DNA of 64,000 bases, from NCBI GenBank assembly GCA_038380795.1, contig CM076261.1:7508556-7572555 (forward strand), in the 5' to 3' direction. The DNA comes from Pyrocephalus nanus (lineage: Eukaryota > Chordata > Aves > Passeriformes > Tyrannidae). Shown here piece after piece: positions 1 through 11,588 of this stretch. The number at the start of each line of letters is the position of its first letter. Position 1 is the first letter of the stretch. The notes under the pieces were generated by a model. The model was not told where the DNA came from, searched no databases, and was given only the letters and a program-made list of their open reading frames with translations. The translations under genes and the position numbers were made by a program.

Positions 1-519
1 CCTATTTATAGCCATTAAACAAACCGTGGCAAATGGATCTGCTTTACTTAATTCTCTGCATTTGGTGGAAGATTAACAGCATGGAAAATAGATTCCTGAG
101 AATAGGTGTGTTTGTGTCTGATACTCTGCAAATCTCTGTGTACTACAGAACTGTAATTTTTAAAATGAAAGCAGTTTATTCTGCTAGACAGAGAACTGAA
201 ATTGAAATACCAGTCTTTATACTTAAGGTGATTATTAGATAACTACTTTGGCAGACCAGATATTGGGGAGATTTGGTTATTTCTACTGTGAGCTATATAT
301 GATCCCACTTGTAATTCTCCAAAAGTGAAGTAAACATGAAAAAATGTTCTGGTTAATTTTAACTATATGAGCAACACATTTTGAGGGTTTTATGATTGTA
401 TTTTGTTTTCAGGGTGTTTTCAACATGTTAAAAATGTTGATATATTTTTATAAAACACAATATTTTTATATTCCTTGTATTACAAAGCCACTAACTGAAA
501 TTCTCTTTTTGCTTCTCAG
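1..519 (+). other. PTPRM: PTPRM intron, 3' part (partial)
   Basis: AT-rich intron whose start lies left of the window. The acceptor is good: a possible branch site CTAAC at 491-495, then a pyrimidine-rich stretch ending TTGCTTCTCAG at 519. The two short open frames in it (33-242 and 392-586) carry no recognisable domain. The second simply reads from the intron into the exon in another frame. I see nothing else in this stretch. Confidence 0.85.
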
Positions 520-598
520 GTTGTTTTTGAAGTGGTTACTTCAGGTCACCCAGGATATGTGGCTATTGATGAAGTCAAAGTTTTAGGACATCCATGTA
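520..598 (+). CDS. PTPRM: PTPRM exon: C-terminal end of the MAM domain
   Basis: Internal coding exon of 79 nt, entered in phase 0 and left in phase 1. It encodes 26 codons, [20 protein letters not shown] followed by VLGHPC, plus the first base of a Thr codon completed by the next exon. This is the last beta-strand region of the MAM domain, with the typical GY-A-IDEV motif and the closing cysteine (TGT at 595-597). In the R2B phosphatases the MAM domain works with the Ig domain to drive homophilic cell-cell adhesion at the plasma membrane. Splice sites are strong: acceptor CTTCTCAG before 520 and donor A|GTAAGT at 599. PTPRK and PTPRT differ here (their motif ends in SYPC rather than GHPC, recalled family knowledge), which supports the mu paralogue. 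Confidence 0.95.
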
Positions 599-2200
599 GT
601 AAGTACCTATCTTCTGTTGTAAAGCCAGACCCCTAAAATCAGTGTGCCATTATGTTTGAATAAATGTGGAGTAAAGATAAGGAAAATGTGAGAAAACAAT
701 GTCACTGCTGACAATATTGGCTGAGTATGTCCAAAGTGTTCCTAACATAGCATCATTGCACCTTATTGGCTTTAAAGACATCTGTCTTATATGCACCTTG
801 TGTGTGGCACTTTGCATAAGTCCCAGACCCCAACTGCACCATATAGCAACTCCTTTAGAAAAAAATCATCGAGTCATCATGATCCTGTGATTCTAAGATT
901 TGTGAATGAGTTTTCTGTCTGCATCAAAAATTCAGTGCTGCCACGAGCTGAGACATGAGTGAGAACAGATGAGCAACACAAGAGCTGAATATATGTACAA
1001 TTATTTTTTCCAAGGCTTGGAAGGAGGAAAACTCAGTTGGTTGAGGGCTGAGGCTTTGCTTAGCAAGGCTACTTAGGGTACTTCCCAAGGCTCATGGCTC
1101 AGTTTCTGCACTGTTCTACTTCCTTATGTTTCAGATACTTTTTCTTATTCCATTATTAAGGATACATAATAATTAACTATCCTAAATTCTCTTGAAACTG
1201 ATGTCAAAACCAAGCCTTGTAAATCAAACCTTAATGCAGTAATCCAGGTGTAATTGAACAGACTACTTAAATAACTTAGTGATGCATATATATACACTAT
1301 TCGTCAAATAAGGTGTATTAAGATCATACATGGAATAGTAGGTTGTAGTCTTATTGACCAAATGACTGAGTGGAAGAAGACAAGACACCAACTGCTGTGT
1401 AATTGTTCTTCCTATACCGTTTTGATCTTGTTATGCATTTATTGTGGCTAAAGGTAAGAGCTGTGATTCCAAATAAAAAGTACTGTATCTGTTGGTACCG
1501 GAGCCTGTCATAAAAATGGTTTTAGTATTAGTGGCAAGAAGACACACGCATTTCTTCAAATGCAGAGACAGTTATGCAGAATCAGCAGCTATTATTTCTG
1601 AATCACTTAGTTCTAATAAACACGGCAGGCTCTCAGGTTGTTAGACAATATATGTGCTTCTGCATTTTGAATTTATATCTTCAGTTCAGGTAGGGTAAGT
1701 CTAAAGCAGCATTTTAGCAGCTTACTATTTTTTTCTGTACAGATTTTGAGGATTTTGAGAGGTTTGATCCGTGCATTTGTACCACTCCATTCTCAAAACC
1801 TGCTCTTGTTATTGTGGAGACTGAGTTATAGCCCATAGCACCTAGAGTTCTAACATGACAGTGTTGAAATGCAAAAGCTTTAATGAAAAGTTCTTTGATG
1901 AAGTAATTAAAATATTAGAAATTAAGACATCAAACCAGTTAAATTGTCTACAAGAAAATTGAAAAAGTGTGAAAATTGGAATAGAATTACTCTGTGTCTA
2001 AAACTTGGCAAAGTTGATAATGCTATTCTTCCTGTATATTGCCAGCAAAAATATTTTTGGAATGATTAACTCTTTAAACAAAAAATTTAAATGAGGAAAA
2101 ATTTGAGAGACAATTCCTTGTGTAGTACAAAAACCAGGCAGAAGTCAAGTTGTGAGCATGTAGAAATGAAAGGGTTGTGTTGTGGTGGGTGGGTTTTTTC

Positions 2201-2236
2201 GTGTGTGTGTGTTTGCTTGTTTGTTTGTTTGTTTTT
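2201..2236. repeat. (GT)n/(TTTG)n simple repeat
   Basis: Run of GT dinucleotides passing into TTTG tetranucleotides inside the first full intron. Simple sequence, likely polymorphic in length. Confidence 0.85.
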
Positions 2237-2336
2237 AAAACCTTATGCCCTTCTCCACTTAGGCCATACTTGGTAATTCAATAAAGCTAGTCTTCCAGAA
2301 TTTAAGAAGACCCAGAAAAAAGTGGAGTAAAAGCAG

Positions 2337-2342
<6 letters not shown>

Positions 2343-2367
<25 letters not shown>
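2343..2367. repeat. A25 homopolymer
   Basis: Uninterrupted run of 25 A. An AATAAA lies at 2280-2285, 58 nt before it, further than the usual 10-30 nt. No coding remnant or target-site duplication was seen, so I treat it as a simple repeat and not as the tail of a retrocopy. Confidence 0.9.
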
Positions 2368-3613
2368 GTGTGACTGAGAAAGGGGGAGTATAGTGAAGAA
2401 TTTTACTGCAGTAGGACATTAATAGTTTGATAGGCAAAAAAGAGAATGATTCTGGCTTAAAGTCGGTCTCTTTTAACTGGTGGGAAGTGTTAAAGAAAAA
2501 AAAAGCAGTATGTGTAATAAATTTACCATAAGGATAGTTACCATGAAAATATTTTATTTTGTACTTAGATATTATTTGGGGTATTTTATTCCATTTCATC
2601 CTTCTTATGCTGCCTTGCACTGGATATTTAGCAACTTTTTCTTGGATTATAGTAGCTGGGTATTTATAAATTCCTTAAAAATGTGCTTTGTCCTAGTAAT
2701 AAGGTCTTTTAAAAAATATCAACACTTTAAATGGTTGTGACGCTCTGCTAGAAAATAGATGTTTTGTTTGCTAGTCTAAAGCTAGTACTAAGATTTTCAT
2801 GTCAAAAAGCAATCTTCAGAGCCTGGCTTATCTGTTAGTATAGACAGTGCAAGAAGTCTGCCTGTCTGCAGACTGTGTTGGGGGAATACTATGTTTTAAA
2901 GGATAAGTTTCTGTATCAAATATCTATGTTTTTCTGTGTCATGTGGTTGACTCTTTCTAGTAAAACAAAAATACACACGCTCTCTTTCCTCCTTTAGTGG
3001 ACATAGCTGTTGTTTGAAGATAAATTTCATTTGTTAGGTTATAGGTATGTTTCCGTAACTTTTACTTGGATTGTTTTCTCTTTCTAAATGAAAAATAAAC
3101 ATTTCTATGGAGAATGTGTTATGCTTTGTTTTTTTCCTGTAGTGTTGTTGAAAAGAATTGCATTTAAAGAATACAGCTGCAGTTGGTGTTCTGTTAGTAT
3201 TTTAGCTGTTTGTTCTGCTACATTTCTGCATTTTCTAATCTCTTCTGTAGACATTGTACTTGGTTGAAAAGAAAAACCTGTTCTCTTGATAACATCACTG
3301 AACTTCGTACTCTTTTTCTAGTTGGTAGTGTAAGCATCTAACAGGTTTTCCTTCAAAACATTATTAGTTTCCAATATGATCTTTATTAATAGAACGTCAT
3401 TACAAAAGGGATGCTGAGCTAAGATAATTTACACAGCAGGAACAATTAAACAGCATCCTTCTATTCTGCTCTTTCCCAGGTACAGAAATAAACCAACCTA
3501 GAATCTAATGTGTAGTCAGTGAGTTTAATCTTTTAAAGCAGAACTGTTTCATTTGCTTTCATAGAAAGTACTTTTGTCTAGCATAACTTCAATACTTTTA
3601 TCTTTTCCAACAG

Positions 3614-3729
3614 CAAAAACTCCCCATTTCTTACGTCTTCAGAGTGTGGAAGTCAATGCAGGACAGTTTGCTACTTTTCAATGCACTGCCAATGGTGGAA
3701 CAGACTCAAGTGACAGACTCTGGTTACAG
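3614..3729 (+). CDS. PTPRM: PTPRM exon: first half of the Ig-like domain
   Basis: Internal exon of 116 nt, entered in phase 1 and left in phase 0. It completes the Thr codon begun at 598 and then encodes [18 protein letters not shown], continuing [10 protein letters not shown] and ending with [18 protein letters not shown] carries the first Ig cysteine (TGC at 3682-3684). The WLQ at the exon end holds a conserved tryptophan (TGG at 3721-3723). The acceptor TTCCAACAG and donor CAG|GTAATT are normal. If the intron were retained the frame would stop at 3781. The Ig domain of PTPRM is required for its trans homophilic binding (established for the family). The match to PTPRM in this exon is strong because the mu paralogue has GQFATFQC where kappa and rho have GQNATFQC. 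Confidence 0.96.
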
Positions 3730-4047
3730 GTAATTTCTTTCTTTCCTGATGCACTGAGATCTGGAGAAAGGAGAGACTCTTGAGAGGAATGTAAGACATC
3801 AAAAATTATAGGGCTGTCCTTTTCATCAATATTGGATTTTATAATGCCTTTGAACTGCTACATAGTAGGTATTCTGTTGTAGAAAATTATACTGGAAGAT
3901 TTTCCTCTCTTATTTCAGTGGAATGCCTTATTAAAAATAAAGATACTGTTTTTCTTACATGTGGCTATCATCAATAAAGGCTAAATCCCCAAGGAAGAGC
4001 ACATGACTTTCTTACAATGTCTGTGCTGGCTAACTGCAGTATTACAC

Positions 4048-4065
4048 TTTTTTTTTTTTTTTTTT
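4048..4065. repeat. T18 homopolymer
   Basis: Run of 18 T on the plus strand. Simple sequence with no adjoining transposon recognised. Confidence 0.85.
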
Positions 4066-4175
4066 AACCTCTATCTCTGCTTAGTATTTTAAGCTAAAAT
4101 TGCATTGTTACTCTTTAAGTCTAGAGAAGACCAATATGACAGTCAAATCTGACCTTCTCTATTATAGAGCCAAAG

Positions 4176-4202
4176 AATATATTATATTCTTTATAATATA
4201 TT
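4176..4202. repeat. AT-rich perfect hairpin
   Basis: AATATATTATA at 4176-4186 is the exact reverse complement of 4192-4202, separated by the 5-nt loop TTCTT. It sits in a longer TA-rich patch to about 4212. Most likely it is just TA-rich simple sequence able to fold. Confidence 0.6.
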
Positions 4203-7200
4203 ATATTATATTCATTGAGTCCAGTATTTATTACTTAATCAGTAATGTAGCTTCTAAATAGGTGTCAGATCCTGGTTCATAGTATTTCTCCAACTCATTT
4301 TCTTTCAGTGAAGACAGTCTCCCTTATCCATATGTGTAATCTTGTATCAACAATATGCCTTTTTTGTTTGATCTCTTTCAGTAATGGGCATGCAGGTTTA
4401 ACTGCTGCCTTCCTGCCATTATTACAGAATTATTCCCTACAGCAAACAATGGTCAGTATTTGAACTAAGCATTAGGTATATATACTAACCTCCAGATCCC
4501 AGTGATTTACATACATGGAAAACAACATGCTAGAACTGAGACATTGTCTGTGAGAATGAAGTGAGGGCAATTAAAATAAATGAAACAGTGCCTAAGGAGA
4601 TCAGTCAGATGAAGCTGCAGTTAGGGGAGAAGGAGGAAAAAGAGAATTTGAAGCAATGGTAACAGGTGGGACTTAGAGATGAAATTCTGTATTTTTGCTG
4701 TTTAAGCAATTTCAGGCTTTTACTAGAATTTTCCTTTATCATTGCATTTGTATTTCATAAATTATTCATGTAAGTGTGACGGGTTAAACAGCTGAGTACT
4801 TATATGAAATCTAGCAAACACAAAAAAATAAGTAAAACCACTTGAAAAGCAAAGACTCATATTTATCTGTATACAAATTATGAACTGATATGTCTGTTCA
4901 GAAAGAGCCTGATCAAATAGAGTAGAAGGTAATGAAAATCTGCTTTGGTTTTATTTGGATTTTATTTTCAACCTCTGTGCTGATTTAAGGCCGATATTTC
5001 TCTAACGCTTTTAAAGACAATATTACACATTTGAATTCGTAGAATTAGACTCCTGTGTTTCCTAAGCCACCAAGATTTTTTTAAAGAATGATTTTTTACT
5101 CTCATGAAAAGAGTTTAACATGTAGGGGAAAATAATGGGTTGCTATTTCAATGATACCCTTCTAGAACCTGTGAACTTCTGCAGAATTCTCTATTGTGAA
5201 ATTGAAGGTAGAATTCAATATAGAGAAATCCTTGTTCCTTTCAGTTTTTATGTACATTTCAGGACAATATAATTTCAGCTTTAATTTTTTTTTTTTCAGA
5301 GTTTAGGACACACATAAATTCTTTACAAGTCTGGAATGTAATTTCTTTATTGTAGAAATTAAATATCCTTCTAGGTTTTATGTAATATAAAACAATTTTC
5401 TGAACAGCAGTAGCAATTCCCGAATACCTTTGCTGAGCTTAGTTAAGTAAATTCCTTGTTTATGCATGATTATGAGATTTCTTTTTCTATATGGAGGATA
5501 AGAAAGTAGTGACAGATTGTCTTTTTGAGGAATTTTATCTTCCTGCAGGACCACTGTGTATTTATTCTGCCTAGACAGCTAGAGGTCTCTCTGGTAATCA
5601 GACCAAGGTTGTGCATATTCCAGGTGTGCCTTTGCATAAGAACATTTTAAAAGTGCACAGGATCTCCTGGGTAGCTTGGATTTATTTTTGTACTTGTTTG
5701 GCAGTTTCCACAGATGTCTGCTGCAACTTACAGTAAGACTGAACAAACAGCTCTGTGTGTGGGATGTTGCAAATCAAGGCTATGAGATACAGTTCCCTAA
5801 AGGATTAGCTTTATTTTAGCATGCTAGGTCATTATGACCTATATTTTATATATATGAGTCCTTTTCAATTCAGCATATTCAGTGATACTGTGGTTATCAG
5901 GTAACAGATCCCCAGAACTTGCAGTTCTCCATCAATCAGCTGACTGTCTGGTTTCATGGTGTGATACTGAGAAGTTTTTTTATATGCCTGCCTATGACAT
6001 CTCATGACACTGCCACAGGACCATGAGTACAATGCAACTGTCTGTAGTAGCCAAAGAACATGGCATCTTCTACATCATATGACTGGTTCCATGGACATGA
6101 AAGATACTTTTATTCCCGATAGCGATAGAACCAATATGAAACTACGAAACATCTCAGTGAAAGACATTCTTATATGCACTAAAGCCAGAATAAAATGAAC
6201 ACCATTCTCTGGAAACATTTCCAGTAGCACTCAGGTCATAGGGATTCAGGCTTTAGTAGTACTATGAACAAATCATGCAGTCTCTCAGTATTTCTTCCAT
6301 GTTAGTCATATCAGAATGTTTAATCTGTCTGGATGTGGCAATTCCAGAATACTGTGATATAATTTGCTCCCAAATGATTTCTGGTACCTGTCATTTTTTT
6401 TTTTCAGATTGACATAGTCAGTCTGAAGTACAGGTAAATTGCCAGGGTGAAATTGAAATCACAAACTCACTGAATTCAGTGAATATTTCTGCACTTTCCA
6501 CTGGTGGCAGGATTTTGCTCCTGTACTTCTGTCTCTTTAATACAGTACCTCTCCACTTCTATGCACCAGACTTCAAGTTTAGTAGGACACATTTTTCTAG
6601 TGAACAAATGTTATAGTTTTTACAGTCTATAAGACTGTGAGTGATGTATGTTTCTTAAAACAAATGAATAGTTTTAAGTTGGTTGGTTATTTTAGTATCC
6701 TTGTCTTTGCTGAGTAGTTTTGGAAACAGCATAGATGCTCTTGGTTTAATAATGCCAAGGGCTTGAAGCACTCCTAAGTGAAATCCATAGATAATAGTTT
6801 TTGTGCTCCCCCCTTTTTCAAGTCTATCCCGCTCCTATTCCCTAGGGAATATGAAGTCTGTTAATTTATGGAGTATTATGACAGCTTTTAAAATTGAAAG
6901 GGCGATGAGGAATCACAATTCGTACAATAGCTGCCCAAATTAGACCAGTGAGGCATGAAATTTATTTCATGATGCTGTGATCAGTATTTACTCTTTCAGG
7001 AAGAAAGAAAGCTGTTTAACCATTGTGTAGTGCAGTGCTTTGTAAGAAAAACTTTTTTCTTCACCCCACTAGGCAGATATGCACCCTGGTGCATGAGCTA
7101 TGACTGCAAGCTTGTCAGATAATTTGAAAACAGTTGTGGGTGTTTTCAGCGATACCATTTAAGGTTACAGTCAAATGAAAAACACAGCACAGTATCATAC

Positions 7201-10200
7201 AATTTTTGTTCTGATATCATAATGAGGGTCCAGTTAATAAGGTCATTGGTTAGATTGTACGTTTATGAAGTCACGTCCCTATTAGCGGATGTTCTAAACA
7301 TAAAAATACCTTTAAAATAAATCTGAATGTCTAATTAAGAGATGTATCCAATCTGCTTTCATTTTTTTCACATCTGTGGACAATAATGGTTATTGCCAGT
7401 ATGGGATGATTCTTTCTCTTCTATTGAATAATTAAGCAAAAATGTCATTCCTGTGCTCTTTCCTTTGCTCTCGCTGCTGGGAAAAAAGGAACAGGTTGAA
7501 CAGTTTATAGTCAAAGGAAAGCAGCTGAGAAAATGTCTTCTGTAAAGCTTGTTGTTAGTATTTAGTAAATTGTGGAAACATAAATCTATATTATAGGACA
7601 GAGAGGGTAGAATTCTTTTTTGGAAGTAACATGCTTTTAGTGCAGCCTGTGAGCTGCAAACCATGGGCTTGTTTTTCCTTAGCTTCTCAGGCCTGGGTCC
7701 TCCTCTTCATTTTCCCACCTTCATCTGCTGCTTCTCCTGATGTGCAGTGGTTTCATTCAGTTCCCTCTGCATGCTACTTGTTCTTAGAATGATCTAGAGT
7801 GTGACTTCAGGGAAATTGCTGTCACGTGATACCCAGATATTATGAAATTCCATTTTAATATGTTTCCCAACATATTTGTGTTGGGAATGTTGAATGTTTT
7901 ACATTCGTTTCTGAAGATTTGTTGTAGTGTCACTAAATGTGGCATTTTCCACACGTGTGCCTTGACTCAGTGTGAGTAGCCTTTCTTAGGAGAGGTTTCT
8001 CAAACAATGTAAAGCTGCAGCTGATGGGAAAGAGAACTTCACTAAAGTTACTTTTTCTAGCTTTATTCTAAAATATGGGGTTTTTTTAAATTTAATTCTC
8101 AAACATATAACTTTCATTGCAAAAATAGAGAACTAAGAGTAAAAATCTGTTGAAGGGAAGCAAATAGCAATAGGATCCCAGGATGTGTCTGACAGCTGTA
8201 GTAAGCAGCATCATCAGATTTACCAATAGCAAGATACTAATGGATATTCTCTGATAGAAGGGTAGAGGGTGAAATCTCTCATACCTGTGGTTTATGCATG
8301 CAGAACACGTACTACTACATTGTTTGCAGCCAAGAAACTAAGAACAGTATCAATCCTGTGTCCAATCTCTCCTCTACCCCATGTAAAGAGTTTATTACCT
8401 GTTAATCCAGGATTTGGCTTTTCTTCTTGTCTTTCCTGAAAGCTGTCTTTCACCTTATTCAGTGTATCTTTTCTTGTATCTTTAGTAATCTTTTGCTGAA
8501 GGTATGAATTATTTATTATTTATTATTTTTTCAAAGGAAGAGATATAGTCCTGTGTCAGAGCGAGTTCTAGAAAGCAAATTGTTTTTCTCGGGAATACAC
8601 ACATACACAAATGAGAGGTATCAAACACATCCTTGTAAGAATGTAGAACCAGTGAAATGACTCTTGACAGATGATGAAAATAAAATATATTGATAAGATA
8701 CACAAAATAGTTTGTGTGTGTGTGCGCATGTGCTTGTTTACATAAATTGCATAAAATATCCCAGAACGTGAACCAAAGTCCTGGAGTTTCATAAGAATTT
8801 TTTTTATTGTGCTGTAAACTCTCTGAGACTGTCACGTAATTACCATTTCCATTGCCAAGTTTTGAAGTACTTGAGGAAAAAAATGTTTCAGCCATTTTTG
8901 AGTACTAAGATAGTGAAAGAATACTTTACCTGTTAGATTAAATCATATACATATGTAACAACTTGATAACAGAAACAGGTGAAATTATTAAACTGTACGA
9001 TGGGATAGAAGACATTCTTTTGAATATTAAAATGTTTGGAATTTGATCGGTAGGTGTATTTGTGTACTACAGGAGTGCACAGGATCATTCTTTCTCCTGC
9101 TGTTAACTAGCACATTCTTCTGAGGCTGGCCAAACTGTGCTCAGCAAATTGTCTTGAATCCATTGCCTTGACAATGACATCCATTGCCTTTAATGACATT
9201 AGGCAACTAAAGATTTTGCCAAGATTAAATGTATCCTGAATGTGCATTGTGATGTGGTTTTTTGTATATCAGCTGAGATGATATTACTTTGGAAGAATAA
9301 TTAATGCCCTGTAGGAAAGGACACTGTCCATTACTGCATAGATGAAAGTTAAATGTTTGGGTTTTTTTTATTCTAATGATCATTTAATATTATTTCCAGG
9401 TTTTGGTATCTTAATTTTTTTCTGTCCCCTTCTCCACTCCAGTACACATTTAGTGGCTTTCTTGCAGTATATATTCTGTATTTTCTGTTAATTGATATTA
9501 ATCAGTTTCAGTTGTTTTTCAGTAATTGCATACTCATCTTACTATATGGCATAGAAACTTCTATGAAAAACAGAATATAGGAGGCTTGTGATGTGTATCA
9601 TATTCATGCTAGCCAGCGTCTAAGGAGCTGTGATATTTGATGAAAGCTGTTGCTTCATTATCTGTCTTCAATATGAATAATCTGATGCCCACTGGGAGAA
9701 ATTAATTCACTGTGGACTGTTAAGGATGAATCCCAGCAAACATAGGCAAGAAACATAAAGTCATCTTGAAATCAATCTATCTATCTGTGAGGTATTTTGA
9801 CATCAGTGGTGCTTTAGAGCTGACCAGCAGAAACATTTGAACCTGGTGTTTTTATTAGTAAACCATGTGCAGCGGTGTTTACAGAATGTGTTTGGAGTGC
9901 AATAGGAATGTACATTAAGGGTGAATTTCCTTCTTGGACGCTGCTTTTTCCATTACAGGTTAGCTTCAGTGACACTAAGTGGTACATCAGGTGCTGTGTA
10001 CCCTGTGTATCTCACTTACACTGTGACCAGTGAAATGCCCAGCTGAAAAAACTCAAATGGTGCCATAACTAGTAACTATGGTGCCATAATTACTCTGGGT
10101 CTGTGTTCTAGCCTTACATGACTTGTATGAGATGGTGCCACTGTAATAGTGGAGGCAAAAATAAGCCTTATGTTCTCCTGTTCAGAAACACTGCAGAAGC

Positions 10201-11511
10201 CTGGCCAGCAAAGCTGCTCTAAAGGCTAAGCCTCCCAACCCACCCAGACAGCAATGCCAGGCACAAAAGTCAAATGTTGGTAACCACAAAGAATTGTCAG
10301 TGAGCTTTCTTATTAATAGTAAAATAATGCAGATAAGGGTAAATGGAAGAATAAACGTCACTCCTATCCTCATGTACCACCTCCACCATTCCTAAAGGGT
10401 GTGAAAGCAAGTGTTATCCAAAATAGTTGAATTCTGGTGACAATACCTGTGGAATTTCATGACATGACTCAAAACCCCTAAATCAGAAACTCTTCCATGA
10501 GCACAACAGACCACATTGGTAGTGATGCCAAAAAAGAAAGAACTTTAGTGGTTGTGAGGAAATTAGATTATTTAATTTCTAAGGCTGTTCTTTTTACAAG
10601 AAAAGTAAGCAACCCTTGATGCAGTAGGAAAAAAGTACTGTAGATGGAGAGCTGTTTATTTCCATAGGGGTGCCAGTCATCCATCAGGTTGCAAGGAGTG
10701 ATAATGGGTGGTGTTCTCCAAAGGCCTTCTTTCAGCACCTGTCTAGCAGAGGTGGAATCTGCTCTGCCAAGAGTGTGCTTTTAATATTGAAATACGCATT
10801 TGGTTTTCAGCTAGTATACCAACTGATCCTGCTTTTGAATGCTATTTAGAGTCTGAAAACTTGTAATGGAAGCATTAACATTTTTGTCTTGAAAAAGCCT
10901 TTTTATCACAAAAATATTACTCTTAATTCTCTGTTTCTGTGGTAATCTCCTGTAACCAAAAGAGATTATGGGGAAAAAATAAATCCAAAAAATTAATGAA
11001 CTTTAGACAGCTTGGCAAAGTTTGCTTGCAAGTAACCTGAAAAATTAGTAGATTTTGGTCCTCTGCATTTGCAGAAGATGCCCTTTTTCACGTTATATCT
11101 ATAAAGAGTGTCAGAAGTTACATGTAAGACAGCCATTATTATTTTTATATAGCAAGGATGATGTAAAACTTGGATTCTGCACAAAAAACTTCTGGTAACA
11201 GGTAGTTGTTCTTGTTGCTGCTTCTTTTTTTCCCCTATTTTGGATCTGTGTCTCAGGTATTCAGAAACTGCCAAATATTAATGAATTGGCTGCATACAAA
11301 GATTTACAGAAAATTTGCTTACCTGCAGACATCTATGGACATATGCAAGTCAGAGGGGATATATGTAAACCTATCCCTTTCCTCCATCCTCATCTGACCC
11401 CATATATATTACAGTTTGATAACGTGACCTATAATAAAAGCTATTCTGGGATTACCTTTATCAGTCAAACCTTTTTGAAATTCATGTCTGATTTTAAAAT
11501 CAGTGGGATGT

Positions 11512-11588
11512 TTCGTAAGTTGGACTCAATGATCTCAGAGGTCTTTTCCAAAGCAGTTGATTCGGTGATCCTGTGTCATTCTGTGTTA
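11512..11588 (+). mobile_element. CR1-like LINE 3' tail fragment
   Basis: GTTGGACTCAATGATCTCAG, then AGGTCTTTTCCAA and a degraded CR1-type terminus (GATCCTGTGTCATTCTGTG), resemble the plus-sense 3' end of avian CR1 elements, in which a 'ttggact..atgatct..aggtc.cttccaa' block precedes the 8-bp tail repeats. No reverse-transcriptase part is attached. The fragment is old and diverged. It could instead be the CR1-derived tail of a SINE. Confidence 0.65.

Larger units (their letters stand above)
599..3613 (+). other. PTPRM: PTPRM intron between MAM and Ig exons (3.0 kb)
   Basis: GT-AG intron of 3,015 bp: GTAAGT donor at 599, TTTTCCAACAG acceptor ending at 3613. It is AT-rich with several homopolymer or simple tracts (listed separately) and no transposon I can name. 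The open frames at 699-890, 2091-2276, 2243-2620 (minus) and 2480-2740 have no domain signal. The one at 2243-2620 depends on the A25 run being read as poly-Phe. Confidence 0.85.

Noticed and set aside
2280..2367. AATAAA followed by A25 as the 3' end of a processed pseudogene
   Set aside because: Spacing is 58 nt, no coding remnant lies upstream, no flanking duplication was seen, and CR1-bearing birds have few processed pseudogenes.
9158..9197. Two adjacent copies of ATCCATTGCCTT...ATGAC (about 20 bp)
   Set aside because: Real but tiny imperfect tandem duplication, expected by slippage. No further structure.
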